From contig NZ_KI519454.1 of assembly GCF_000482545.1 (NCBI RefSeq), positions 2,578,954-2,642,953 on the forward strand: a stretch of 64,000 nucleotides of DNA, written 5' to 3'. This DNA comes from Arthrobacter sp. 35W. GTDB lineage: Bacteria > Actinomycetota > Actinomycetes > Actinomycetales > Micrococcaceae. The notes under the pieces are model-generated. The model ran no database searches and was not told the origin of the DNA. It saw only the letters and a list, made by a program, of their open reading frames with translations. Position 1 is the first letter of the stretch. Every line of letters begins with the position of its first letter. The position numbers were made by a program, and so were the translations under genes. Positions 1-11,600 of this stretch are shown here, in pieces.

Positions 1-1834
<1,834 letters not shown>

Positions 1835-2044
1835 TTACCCGACTGTTATGGAACAACTTCCCCGGTGTGCCATGATGCCGCCCACCTCCAGAGGCCCGGA
1901 ACGCCTGGAATACATGCGCTTCAGGCGCTCCGTCCCTCCACACCTGGGTGGGATTCACGGGCAACGCACAGCAAAGCCCGCCCGGCCCCCGGCGCACCAT
2001 CCTGGCTCCTACGCTGGCACCACCACAAAGGGAGGAAGCGGCGG

Positions 2045-5000
2045 ATGCGATGGGAACTGACACTGGTGGCAGCACCTGAAGTTTCCTGGTTCGACGCCGT
2101 CGAACTCAGTGTTGAACTGCCCGACGGCGCCTCCGGGGCGCAGCTCGCGGTGGCGCTCCGCTCCACTGTCGATGCCGTGGCGGACGTCACGGTGTTTACC
2201 ATCGCTGGGCTTCCCTTGGACGACTTGGCCGCCGGCACGGCGCCGCTCACGAATGGGGCGGTGGTGGTGGCCGGCGGCGCTCCGCCGCCGGAACCTGGGC
2301 CGTCCCTGGTGCTCGCGGTGCACACAGGGCCCGATGCGGGCCGGTGTGCGCCGCTGAAGCGCGGGACGTACAGCATCGGGCGGGGATCCGTTGACATTCC
2401 ACTTGCCGATCCCCAGCTTGCGCGCCACCATGCCACCCTGGCCGTGGAACCGGCGGGCATCGTGCTCACCGCCACCACCGCACAGGCAGGCTTCAGCGTG
2501 GACGGTGCCTGGGCCACACGCCTGCGGATCGACACTGGGCAGGAGCTGAAGCTGGGCGGATCCGGCTGCCGCCTCGTGGTCCCCGGGCAGGCAGCCCTGG
2601 CCGCCGGGCCCGACGACGACGCTCCGCTGGTCCTCCGCCATCCGGGATCGAACGCCCGCACCCAGTGGACGGCGGCGGCCATGGCGGCCCTGCCGCTGGG
2701 GGTGGGGCTGGCGCTGGCCGTGCTGACGAGGCAGTGGATGTTCCTGGCCTTCGCCGGCATGGGTGCTGCAACCGCCCTCGTTCCCCTGGCTGCGGGCCGG
2801 CGGCAGCGGCAGCGGCACCGCGCAGAACTGGCGGACGCCGCGCGGCGCGACGCGGCACGGCGCCTGCGGAGGTGGCGGTCCGCGGCAGAGCTCGCACTTG
2901 GCTCCAATGTGGACGGGGCTGGTGTCCGCACCGCGGCCCGCACCGGCCCCGTCCGCCTTCGGCTGGGAAGCTGCCTGCTGCCGGCCAACATTGCCCTCGA
3001 GCCGCCCGATCCCGGCTTCACGGCGCCCAGCCTCGACGGGATGCCACTGGTGTGCAGCGTGCCACTCGAGGGGATGGACATCCACGGACCGGGCCCCGCC
3101 GTTGCGGGGATGCTGCGGTTTGTCCTCATGCAGCTGGCCGCGGAGGGCGTCCCCACGGTGCTCTGCGGAAGCCCGGATCCGCTGCTCTTGTCCGCCCGGT
3201 TCCTGGGCTGCCTGCGGACCACGGCCTCGGCGGCCGGCCTCGCCGCAGAGGTGGCCGGCTGTCCGCCCGCCGTCGTCGTGGTGGCCGGTCCGCAGGCGGA
3301 GTTCGACCCTGTTCTGCAGGCCATGGCCCGTTCGGGTGCAGGCCCCGCCGTCATCCGCGCCCTGCCAACCGGGCCGGCAGCAGCCGGCGCCCCGGCGGCA
3401 GTGGCGCTCTCCTTCAGCGGCGGCCTGCTGCGCGGCGCCTGGGCCGGTGCGCAGTTTGCCCCGGATTTGGTGGGAGCAGAGGTCTTTGACCGCTACGCGC
3501 GGCAGGCTGGAGGTGCCGGTGGACCCATTGGCACCGGCGCGGCACGCGGCCGGACCGGGGTGCCGGACTTCTGTGTACTACCCGAACCCGCCAACGCCAC
3601 CCCCGAGGCCGTTGTCCGACGTTGGCATGAAACCTCCGATGGCCCATTGGCTCCGGTTCCCCTTGGACGCTCGGCTGCCGGTGCCGAAACGGTGGACCTC
3701 GGGGCTGACGGACCGCATCTGCTGGTGGCCGGGACCACGGGCTCCGGAAAGTCGGAACTGCTGCGGACACTCGCGGCCGGCCTGGCCCTGGCCCATTCTC
3801 CGGCGGACCTGTCGTTCCTCTTTCTCGATTTCAAGGGCGGCGCAGCGTTGGGCCCGCTCTGCGGTTTCCCGCATGCCTCCTCGCTGGTCACGGACATGGC
3901 CGGGGCCGGGATGGGCCGGACCCTCGCCTCGCTCCGCGCCGAGATCCGACGGCGGGAGGCCACGCTGGCCCGCGCAGGCGCCGCCGACGTGGATGTGTAC
4001 CGACGCACGGCCGGCGGCGGCCCTGCCACTGCCCCACTGGCCCATCTGGTGGTCATCATCGACGAGTTCAGGGTTCTGGTGGACCAGTTCCCCGACGCCA
4101 TGAAGGAACTCATGCGCATCGCCGCAGTCGGCCGCTCGCTGGGCATCCATCTGGTGATGGCCACCCAGCGGCCCCAGGGTGCCGTGTCGGCGGACATCCG
4201 GGCGAATGTCTCCACCGCCATCTGTCTGCGGGTGCAGTCCACCTATGATTCGCAGGATGTGATCGACGGCCCAGCAGCGGCGGCCGTTTCAGCAGCCCTG
4301 CCAGGGCGGGCCTTTCTCCGGCGCTCCGGCGAGGCTCCGGTGGAGTTCCAGACGGCTGCCCTCTCGGTGCCCCCGCCGGAGCATGCGGCCCAGGTAATGG
4401 TGTCCGAGGCTGCCGCCGCCCTGCTCGCTGGACCGGCACGCGGGCCGGGTCCGGCGTCCGCAGCATCCGACGTCGATGCGGTGGCGGCGCTGCTTGCAGC
4501 CGCCCAGAGGTTGGCCCGGCACCGGCCGCCCGCGCCCGTGGTGGCCCCCGAACTCCCGCAGCGTCTGGATGCGCAGTCACTGGCCGTCGCCCTGGCGGCA
4601 GCCGTGGCAGGCGGCGGCGATGGCCTGGCCACAGGCGTCGGCGTCCATGCCGGCCCCGGGCCCGCGGCGGTCCTGGGTCTGCTGGACGCACCCTCCCGGC
4701 AGCGGGTGGACCTGTTGGGCTGGGCACCGGGCGTGGATTCGCATCTGGCGCTTTTGGGCCAGGCGGGAAGCGGCTGCGCCTCCGCGCTGGCCGCCACGGC
4801 GCAGGCGGTGGCGGGGCTTCCGGGCGGGGCGGTCCTCTACTGCCTCGATGGAGACGGCTCGCTGTCCGCTCTGCGCGGACACCCCCGGGTGGGGGCGCAC
4901 CTTGGCCCCGGTGAACTGAGGGCTGCCGCACGGCTCCTCCAGCGGCTCAACGACACCGCCACTGCGCCTCCGCCGACCATCCGGCCTCCGGTGGAGCCCG

Positions 5001-6133
5001 AGCAGTCCACAGCGGCGGCCGGTGGACAGACACTGGTCCTGTGCATCTCCGCCTGGGGTCGATGGGCGGCGGCGCTGCGGGGCAGTCCGTGGCCCTGGTG
5101 CGAGGACCTCATTGGCGAGTTGTGCGCCCCGGGCCGGGCCCTGCGGGTGGTGGTGCTGGCCAGCGGTGGACGCGAACTCCACTCGGCCAGGTTCTTCGGC
5201 GCCATCCTCCATCGGCTGTACTTTCCCGCCGGTGCCAGTGTGGAATCGATGTCCATGTGGCCCAGGCTGCCCGAGATGGAACCGGTCCCCGGGCGAGCCG
5301 CGCTCTTTGGTCCCCTGGCCGTCCGCCACGGAGCAGGGGAATCCACCGGCTTGGCCGCCCAGCTGGTGCACCGGACGCGGACCGCCGGCCCATGCCCGGC
5401 GGGGCAGGACGGCCTGCAGGAGGGGGCCGTTGTGGAGCTGCCGTTGCGGATCGCGGCGCTGCCCGGCGTCGTCGGCGTCGCAGAGGTTCTCGATGCTTGC
5501 GGCGGCAAGGAGGGACTTCCGCCCCGGCAAAGGTTGCTGCTGGGGCTGGGCGGCGACGGCGGCGACCCCATCCGCGTGGCCCTGGAGCCTGGAACCGTAT
5601 TGCCCGTGCTGGGTGCCCCGGGGTCGGGTAAGAGCAGCGTCTTGGAGGCACTGGAACAGCTCAATCCGGATATGCACTTCTCCCGGCTCCAACCCCCAGC
5701 CGTTCCACTGGATGCGGATCGTGCCGGCGGCGCGTCCGGCCCGCGGCCCGCCGTCGTACTGGCGGACGATCTGGACAGGTGTCCGCCGGTGCTTCTGCAG
5801 GCCGTGCAGCGGGAGCTCGATGCCGGCGCCATGGTAGTGGCCACGCTGGCGCCCAACATTTCGCGGATCATGTCACTGCCGCTGCCGGGCCTGCGTACGC
5901 CCGCACGAGGCATCGTTCTGGCCCCCTCGAGGCCGCAGGACGGCGAGTTGTTCGGGGCCAGGCTGGACACCCTCGGTGGGGAGCCGCCGGGCAGGGCCGT
6001 CCTGGTGGAAGCGGGCACCGCGCACTGGTACCAGTCCCCCACCCCGGCGGCGGCCGCCGCCGGGGTCCACTCCAGCGCAGCGGACGCCTCAGCAGCTAGA
6101 GAACAGGAGGCTCGCCACCGGTCCTCAGAGTGA
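2045..6133 (+). CDS. FHA-FtsK/SpoIIIE multidomain ATPase, EssC/EccC-like
   Basis: A large (1362 residue) membrane ATPase. After an N-terminal ubiquitin-like region comes an FHA domain (about residues 105-180, GTYSIGRGSVD), which in this family binds phosphothreonine peptides. Two hydrophobic segments follow at about 210-250. The first FtsK/SpoIIIE domain has an intact P-loop GTTGSGKSE near 563 and Walker B LVVIIDEF near 669. The second is degenerate: its loop near 901 reads GQAGSGCAS, without the lysine. The third has an intact GAPGSGKSS near 1187 and VVLADDLDR near 1236. Three tandem ATPase modules behind FHA and membrane segments is the plan of type VII secretion motors. No WXG100 substrate or other secretion component is nearby, so secretion is unproven. 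ATG 2045 follows GGGAGG; longer in-frame starts lack one. Confidence 0.85.
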   Translation: MRWELTLVAAPEVSWFDAVELSVELPDGASGAQLAVALRSTVDAVADVTVFTIAGLPLDDLAAGTAPLTNGAVVVAGGAPPPEPGPSLVLAVHTGPDAGRCAPLKRGTYSIGRGSVDIPLADPQLARHHATLAVEPAGIVLTATTAQAGFSVDGAWATRLRIDTGQELKLGGSGCRLVVPGQAALAAGPDDDAPLVLRHPGSNARTQWTAAAMAALPLGVGLALAVLTRQWMFLAFAGMGAATALVPLAAGRRQRQRHRAELADAARRDAARRLRRWRSAAELALGSNVDGAGVRTAARTGPVRLRLGSCLLPANIALEPPDPGFTAPSLDGMPLVCSVPLEGMDIHGPGPAVAGMLRFVLMQLAAEGVPTVLCGSPDPLLLSARFLGCLRTTASAAGLAAEVAGCPPAVVVVAGPQAEFDPVLQAMARSGAGPAVIRALPTGPAAAGAPAAVALSFSGGLLRGAWAGAQFAPDLVGAEVFDRYARQAGGAGGPIGTGAARGRTGVPDFCVLPEPANATPEAVVRRWHETSDGPLAPVPLGRSAAGAETVDLGADGPHLLVAGTTGSGKSELLRTLAAGLALAHSPADLSFLFLDFKGGAALGPLCGFPHASSLVTDMAGAGMGRTLASLRAEIRRREATLARAGAADVDVYRRTAGGGPATAPLAHLVVIIDEFRVLVDQFPDAMKELMRIAAVGRSLGIHLVMATQRPQGAVSADIRANVSTAICLRVQSTYDSQDVIDGPAAAAVSAALPGRAFLRRSGEAPVEFQTAALSVPPPEHAAQVMVSEAAAALLAGPARGPGPASAASDVDAVAALLAAAQRLARHRPPAPVVAPELPQRLDAQSLAVALAAAVAGGGDGLATGVGVHAGPGPAAVLGLLDAPSRQRVDLLGWAPGVDSHLALLGQAGSGCASALAATAQAVAGLPGGAVLYCLDGDGSLSALRGHPRVGAHLGPGELRAAARLLQRLNDTATAPPPTIRPPVEPEQSTAAAGGQTLVLCISAWGRWAAALRGSPWPWCEDLIGELCAPGRALRVVVLASGGRELHSARFFGAILHRLYFPAGASVESMSMWPRLPEMEPVPGRAALFGPLAVRHGAGESTGLAAQLVHRTRTAGPCPAGQDGLQEGAVVELPLRIAALPGVVGVAEVLDACGGKEGLPPRQRLLLGLGGDGGDPIRVALEPGTVLPVLGAPGSGKSSVLEALEQLNPDMHFSRLQPPAVPLDADRAGGASGPRPAVVLADDLDRCPPVLLQAVQRELDAGAMVVATLAPNISRIMSLPLPGLRTPARGIVLAPSRPQDGELFGARLDTLGGEPPGRAVLVEAGTAHWYQSPTPAAAAAGVHSSAADASAAREQEARHRSSE

Positions 6134-6554
6134 AGGCGACGGCCTTGGGCGTGAACAGCAGCACCAGAACGGCCAGCGGCGGAACGAGCAGGACAATTCC
6201 CAGAAGAATTTGGTCCGACAATAGCGTCGGAATGGCAATTGTCAGCATCAGCAATTGCCAAACAAATGCAGCAGAACGCGTCCAACGGTATCCACGGAAA
6301 TGATTCACCGCCACAGCGCCGAGGCCCGCGGCAAGGCCGGCCAGCAGGACGATCATGAAAATGGCACTGGGCAGCGACGCCGGCGTGGAGGTCAGGATCC
6401 CCACGATGAACCAGATGGCCGCGGCAGCCAGGGCCAGCGCCTCAAGGGCCACCACCAGGGCGACCACCACGACACCCCACGGTCGGGTGCCGGAGGGCGG
6501 CGTGGAGCCCATGGGGCCGGGCGCGGCGGAGGAGGGATTGTGGGGTATTGACAC
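6096..6554 (-). CDS. Small four-helix membrane protein, unknown function
   Basis: A 152-residue protein with a proline-rich cytosolic N-terminus (about 24 residues) and four hydrophobic segments (roughly 27-52, 61-82, 95-113 and 117-136), then a short polar C-terminus. I recognise no enzymatic motif. Proteins of this size and topology are common actinobacterial conserved hypotheticals. Its 3' end overlaps the convergent FtsK-like gene by 38 bp, so the two messages are complementary there and no terminator fits between them. The upstream region is shared divergently with whiB1. Confidence is good that it is a gene (clean topology, codon use like its neighbours) and low on function. Confidence 0.72.
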   Translation of the reverse strand: MSIPHNPSSAAPGPMGSTPPSGTRPWGVVVVALVVALEALALAAAAIWFIVGILTSTPASLPSAIFMIVLLAGLAAGLGAVAVNHFRGYRWTRSAAFVWQLLMLTIAIPTLLSDQILLGIVLLVPPLAVLVLLFTPKAVAFTLRTGGEPPVL

Positions 6555-6598
6555 AAGGGCACCCTACCGGACATAGTCGGGAGACATCCATGGGGCGC

Positions 6599-6615
6599 TG
6601 CGTCAATGTGACGCA
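6599..6615. promoter_or_regulatory. Dyad TGCGTCA-N3-TGACGCA between whiB1 and the membrane-protein gene
   Basis: A perfect 7-bp inverted repeat with a 3-bp spacer, about 175 bp upstream of whiB1. The overlapping sequence TGTGACGCATAGCTCA (6607-6622) also partly matches the CRP/GlxR consensus TGTGA-N6-TCACA. Mycobacterial whiB1 is known to be CRP-controlled, so a CRP-type operator is plausible. The second half-site is weak (GCTCA), so the protein that binds is not established. Confidence 0.4.
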
Positions 6616-6698
6616 TAGCTCAGCCAAAATGGCCAATCTGACGGCTAATACCCCTTGTTTACGCCGAGTTAACATGACACGCTTAACGGAGTGACCCA

Positions 6699-6723
6699 GG
6701 GGCCGATCGAAGGCCCCTTTCTT
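6699..6723 (+). terminator. Terminator-like hairpin in the whiB1 leader
   Basis: GGGGCC, a 7-base loop and GGCCCC, followed by TTTCTT, read toward whiB1 and ending about 68 bases before its start codon. No plus-strand gene ends upstream, so this is either a block on read-through from the left or an attenuator inside the whiB1 leader. The stem is short (6 bp) but all G-C. Confidence 0.5.
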
Positions 6724-6790
6724 ATGAGTCGGCAAGTGAATTTTTTCACAAGGCCACGGACTCGCATTTCTAAAGGAGTGAGTGATCAGC

Positions 6791-7039
6791 ATGGACTGGC
6801 GTAGTCGCGCGGCCTGCCTCGATAAAGACCCGGAGCTCTTTTTCCCTGTGGGAAACACCGGCCCGGCCCTGCTGCAAATCGAGGAAGCCAAGAGCGTTTG
6901 CCGCCGCTGCCAGGTTGTCGACACCTGCCTCGCCTGGGCTCTCGAGTCCGGCCAGGACGCCGGTGTCTGGGGCGGCCTCAGCGAAGACGAGCGCCGCGCC
7001 ATGAAGCGCCGCGCCGCCCGCGCCCGCCGCGCCAGCTAG
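6791..7039 (+). CDS. whiB1: WhiB1-type [4Fe-4S] transcriptional regulator
   Basis: An 82-residue Wbl protein. Counting from ATG 6791, the four cluster-binding cysteines fall at positions 9, 37, 40 and 46, the same numbers as in M. tuberculosis WhiB1. GVWGG at 58-62 is the family beta-turn, followed by a basic C-terminal tail that binds DNA. WhiB1 binds the primary sigma factor, and its cluster reacts with nitric oxide; the mycobacterial gene is essential. The cysteine spacing favours ATG 6791; a GTG at 6782 lies only 3 bases from the AAAGGAG ribosome site and is unlikely. It converges on pdtaS, a pairing also found in mycobacteria. A structured leader and an upstream dyad suggest regulated expression. 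Confidence 0.95.
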   Translation: MDWRSRAACLDKDPELFFPVGNTGPALLQIEEAKSVCRRCQVVDTCLAWALESGQDAGVWGGLSEDERRAMKRRAARARRAS

Positions 7040-7055
7040 GCACACCACAGCAAAA

Positions 7056-7093
7056 GGCCGCGGCGGCACCGGAATTCCGGTGCCGCCGCGGCC
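7056..7093. terminator. Bidirectional terminator between whiB1 and pdtaS
   Basis: A perfect 17-bp stem around the loop AATT: GGCCGCGGCGGCACCGG pairs with its complement. AAAA lies on the left, acting as a U-run for minus-strand transcripts, and an AT-rich stretch lies on the right. It sits between two convergent genes and can serve both. Confidence 0.88.
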
Positions 7094-7115
7094 TACTGTA
7101 TTTAAGCGCGGCAGA

Positions 7116-8594
7116 TCAGGAGCCCCGGCTCACCAGGGCCATTTCCATCTCCACAGTGGTTCCGCCGCCGGGCCGCGGCGACCAGGCCAGGGTTCCGCCC
7201 AGTTCGCTGGTGACAAGGGTCCGCACAATCTGCAGGCCCAGGCCCTCGGCGTGGGGCCCCTCGGGAAGGCCCACGCCGTCGTCGGAGATCGACACCGTCA
7301 ACACCTCCACACCGGTCTCGCTCACGCTGCGGTCTGCCCGCAGCCACACCGTCCCCTCGCGGTCCTGGAGGCCGTGTTCGACGGCGTTGGTCACCAGCTC
7401 GTTGATGACCAGGGCCAGGGGTGTGGCAAAGTCGCTGGGGAGCTCACCGAAGACGCCGGTGCGCTCGGTGTGCACGCGCTGCGAGGGCGAGGCGACCTCC
7501 GCCGAAAGGCGGAACTGCCGGTCGATGAGTTCGTCAAAGTCCACGCTCTGCGCCAGTCCCTGGGACAGTGTCTCGTGCACTAGGGCGATGGTGGAGACGC
7601 GGCGCATCGCCTGTTCCAGCCCCTGCTTCCCCTCGTCGCTGGTCATGCGGCGGGACTGCATGCGCAGCAGGGCCGCCACAGTCTGCAGGTTGTTCTTCAC
7701 CCGGTGGTGGATTTCGCGGATGGTGGCGTCCTTGGTGACCAGTTCCTGCTCGCGGCGGCGCAGCTCGGAGACATCGCGGCACAGCACCAGGGAGCCGAAG
7801 CGCTCGGAGGCGTCGCGCAGTGGAATGGCCCGCAGGGACAGGCTGACACCGCGGGATTCTATTTCGGTGCGCCACGGCATCCGTCCGGTGACCACCAGCG
7901 GCAGCGATTCATCCACCATGCGGCGGTCCTTGAGCAGGGCCGTGGTGACCTCGGCCAGCGAGCGTCCCTCAAGGGATTCGACATCGCCGAGGCGGCGGAA
8001 TGCGGAGACGCCATTCGGGCTGGCGTACTGGACGATGCCCTCGGCATCCAGGCGCAGCAGCCCATCGCCCACGCGTGGGGCGCCGCGGCGCGAGCCGGTG
8101 GGCGAGGCAAAGTCGGGCCACAGCCCCAGCGTGCCCATCTTCAGCAGATCGTGGGCGCACTGGCGGTAGGTCAGCTCGAGCCGCGAGGGCATCCGTGAGC
8201 TGGAGAGGTCCATGTGGCTGGTGACGACGGCCAGGGTGCGGCCGTTGCGGACCATCGGGATGGCCTCCACCCGCATGGCCATGTCGACATTCCAGATGTT
8301 GGTTTCGCTGGAGCGTTCAATCGCCTGCGACTTCCAGGCCCTGGTCACCAGCGGAGCCAGGTCGCTGCGGATGCCCTCGCCGACAAAGTCGGCGTGGAAC
8401 AGCGTGTGGCTGGTGGAGGGACGCACATGGGCCAGCGCCACGTACCCCGTCTCCGGGTGCGGGAACCAGAGGGCCAGGTCGGCGAAGGACAGGTCCGCCA
8501 CCATCTGCCAGTCCCCCACCAAAAGGTGGAGCCACTCGGCATCGCCCGGGCCCAGCTCGGCGCTGTCCCGGATGGGGTCGGTAAAGATCGCCAC
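7116..8594 (-). CDS. pdtaS: PdtaS-type sensor histidine kinase
   Basis: A soluble 492-residue kinase with no membrane segment. The N-terminal half is GAF-like (about 1-150), followed by a PAS region (about 175-280). A HisKA_2 box, REIHHRVKNNLQTVAALL, lies near residue 293 and contains the phospho-accepting His. An HWE/HisKA_2-type ATPase domain follows, with the N-box NELVTNAVEHG near 400 and GLGLQIV near the end. In mycobacteria PdtaS phosphorylates PdtaR, an ANTAR RNA-binding response regulator; no pdtaR is visible here. The start is GTG 8594, six bases after CAGGAG; extending to 8654 would run through the hairpin upstream. It lies downstream of gdh and faces whiB1. Confidence 0.92.
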   Translation of the reverse strand: MAIFTDPIRDSAELGPGDAEWLHLLVGDWQMVADLSFADLALWFPHPETGYVALAHVRPSTSHTLFHADFVGEGIRSDLAPLVTRAWKSQAIERSSETNIWNVDMAMRVEAIPMVRNGRTLAVVTSHMDLSSSRMPSRLELTYRQCAHDLLKMGTLGLWPDFASPTGSRRGAPRVGDGLLRLDAEGIVQYASPNGVSAFRRLGDVESLEGRSLAEVTTALLKDRRMVDESLPLVVTGRMPWRTEIESRGVSLSLRAIPLRDASERFGSLVLCRDVSELRRREQELVTKDATIREIHHRVKNNLQTVAALLRMQSRRMTSDEGKQGLEQAMRRVSTIALVHETLSQGLAQSVDFDELIDRQFRLSAEVASPSQRVHTERTGVFGELPSDFATPLALVINELVTNAVEHGLQDREGTVWLRADRSVSETGVEVLTVSISDDGVGLPEGPHAEGLGLQIVRTLVTSELGGTLAWSPRPGGGTTVEMEMALVSRGS

Positions 8595-8616
8595 GTATAT
8601 CTCCTGTTGGGCCGGC

Positions 8617-8650
8617 AGATGCCCGCCCCGCCTCAGCGGGGCGGGCATCT
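8617..8650. terminator. 15-bp hairpin between gdh and pdtaS
   Basis: AGATGCCCGCCCCGC and its exact complement flank a CTCA loop, 7 bases after the gdh stop and 22 bases before the pdtaS start. No T-run follows in the direction of transcription, so it may act as an mRNA 3' stabiliser or partial terminator that separates expression of the two genes. Confidence 0.7.
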
Positions 8651-8657
8651 GCACTGC

Positions 8658-11600
8658 TTAGCGGCGCACGATGGACCGCAGAAGCCTCAATGCTACCGAC
8701 AACGACGCCATGTCGTCCTCTTCGAGGTTGTTGACCTCTTCGAACATCGTCCGGGCCCGTTCGAGCTGCTCGGCGTTCTGCGACTCCCAGGCCTCGATCC
8801 GCTCCGCGGCACTGCCGCCGGCCTCGGTGTTCGCCAGCACGCTGGCCGTCATGTCGGCAACCGTGGCATAGAGGTCGTCGCGCAGGGCCGCGCGGGCCAG
8901 CGACTGCCAGCGGTCGTTGCGCGGCAGGGCCGTGATGCGCTCGAGCAGGTTGTCGACGCCGTAGCGGGCGTACAGGGCGTAGTAGACGCTTGCCACTTCA
9001 CCGACGGGTTCGTTGATGAGGGACGCGGTCTTGGCAACATCCAGCAGGGCGAAGGTCTCGAAGAGTTCGGCCCAGCGGCCGCCCAGCTCCTCGGGAACCT
9101 CCCACTGCTCCGCCTTGGCCCGCAGCGCCTGGACGCGCACCAGGTCCTCGCCCTGCAGGAGCCCACCCACGTGCTCGCCCATGCTGGCGACCACGGGCTT
9201 GAACTGGGCGACGACCTCGGCAATGCTGCGCTGCCCCGTACCCTGGGTCACCAGCCAGCGGACCGCGCGGTCCAGCAGCCGGCGCATGTCCAGGGCGATG
9301 GTGCACCAGTGCTCGGTCGGGAACGACGGCGGCAGGGCCGACAGGGCCTCGGACATGGAGTCCAGGTCGAAGATCTCCCGCAGGGCCACGAATGCCCGGG
9401 CGATGACGGCCTCGGTGGCCGAGGACTCCTCCATGGCACGGAAGGCGAACGTGATGCCGCCGAGGTTGATCATGTCATTGGCGACCACCGTGGCGATGAT
9501 CTCCCGGCGCAGCGGGTGGGTGTCCAGTTCGGCGTCGAAGCGCTGGGCCAGCTGGGCCGGGAAGTACTTGCGCAGGGTGTCCGCAAACCACGGATCGTCG
9601 GCCAGGTCCGAATCGCGCAGGGCATTGGCCAGTTCGATCTTGGCGTAGGCCGCCAGCACCGACAGTTCCGGGGAGGTGAGGCCCTGGCCGCTGAGCAGGC
9701 GCGCATGCAGCGTGTCGGTGGTGGGCAATGCCTCCAGATCGCGCTTGAGATCGGCTCGGACCTCCAGCCAGTCCATGAACCGCTCGTAGCTGGGGCTCCA
9801 CTCCACCACGCGCTGGCGGTCGTTGAGCAGCAGGATGTTCTGCTCCACATTGTCCGCCAGCACCAGGGCGCCCACTTCCTCGGTCATGTCGCCGAGGAAC
9901 TGTGCCCGTTCGGCCGGGTCAAGCTTGCCGGCGGCCACCATGCGGTCCACGAAGATCTTGATGTTGACCTCGTGGTCGGAACAGTCCACGCCGGCGGAGT
10001 TGTCGATGGCGTCGGTGTTGAGGATGACGCCATGCAGGGCTGCCTCGATGCGGCCGCGCTGGGTCATGCCCAGGTTTCCGCCCTCGCCCACCACCTTGAC
10101 ACGCAGATCGCGGCCGTCCACGCGGATGCCATCGTTGGCCTTGTCGCCCACCTCGGCGTTCGTTTCGGTGCTGGCCTTGATGTAGGTGCCGATGCCGCCG
10201 TTGTAGAGCAGATCGGCCGGGGCCAGCAGGATGGCCCGCAGCAGTTCCGGCGGGCTCAGCTTCACGGTGCCCTCGGGGAGCCCCAGGGCCGCGCGGACGG
10301 GTTCGGTGATCGGGATGGACTTCACGGAGCGCGGGAAGACGCCGCCGCCTGCACTGATCAGCGAGGCGTCGTAGTCCTGCCAGGACGAACGCGGCAGCTC
10401 AAAGAGCCGGTGGCGCTCGGCGAAGGAGACTGCCGCATCCGGGTTGGGGTCCAGGAAGATGTCGCGGTGGTCGAAGGCCGCCACCAGGCGCACGTGCTCG
10501 GAAAGCAGCATGCCGTTGCCGAAGACATCGCCGGACATGTCTCCCACGCCGACAGCGGTGAATTCCTCGGTCTGGGTGTCGACGTCGAACTCGCTGAAGT
10601 GGCGCTTGACCGACTCCCAGGCGCCGCGGGCGGTGATGCCCATGGCCTTGTGGTCGTAGCCCACCGAGCCGCCGGAGGCAAAGGCGTCGCCGAGCCAGAA
10701 GCCGTATTCGGCGGAGATGGAGTTGGCGATGTCCGAGAAGGACGCGGTGCCCTTGTCGGCGGCCACCACCAGGTAGGAATCGTCGTCGTCGTGGCGGACG
10801 ACGGCGGCCGGCGGCACCAGCAGCTCGCCCTCGGCCGAGGTGACCAGGTTGTCCGTGATGTCCAGCAGGCCGCGGATGAAGGTCTTGTAGCTCTCGATGC
10901 CCTCGGCCATCCAGGCCGCGCGGTCCACGGCCGGGTTCGGCAGCTTCTTGGCGAAGAAGCCACCCTTGGCGCCGGTCGGGACGATGACGGCGTTCTTCAC
11001 CGTCTGCGCCTTGACCAGGCCCAGAATTTCAGTGCGGAAGTCCTCTCGGCGGTCGGACCAGCGCAGACCGCCGCGGGCCACCTTGCCGAAGCGCAGGTGC
11101 ACGCCCTCGACGCGCGGCGAGTAGACCCAGATCTCGAACATCGGGCGCGGGAAGGGCAGCCCCTCGATGTCCGCCGGACTCAGCTTGACGGACAGGTAGT
11201 CCTTGAACTGGAAGAAGTTGGTGCGCAGCGACGCCTCGACCAGGTTGACGAGGGTGCGCAGCACGCGGTCCGCATCGAGGGTGGGGACCTGCTCGAGTCC
11301 GGCCGCCAGGCGGGCCCGGACATCGGCCGTCCGCACAGCGCGGGTCTCCCCATCAAGCGCCGGGTCGAAGCGGGCTTCGAAGAGCTCCACGAGGGCGCGG
11401 GTGACGTCGGCGTTTGCCAGCAGGGTGTCCGAGACGAAGCCGTAGGAGTTGGTGTTCCCCATCTGGCGCAGGTACTTGGCGTAGGAGCGCAGGATGACGA
11501 TCTGGCGCCACTGCATCCCCTCCCGCAGCACCAGGCGGTCAAAGGCATCCGACTCGCTGGCGCCGGTGATGGCTGCGCCAAAGGCGGCCGTCAGCAGCGG

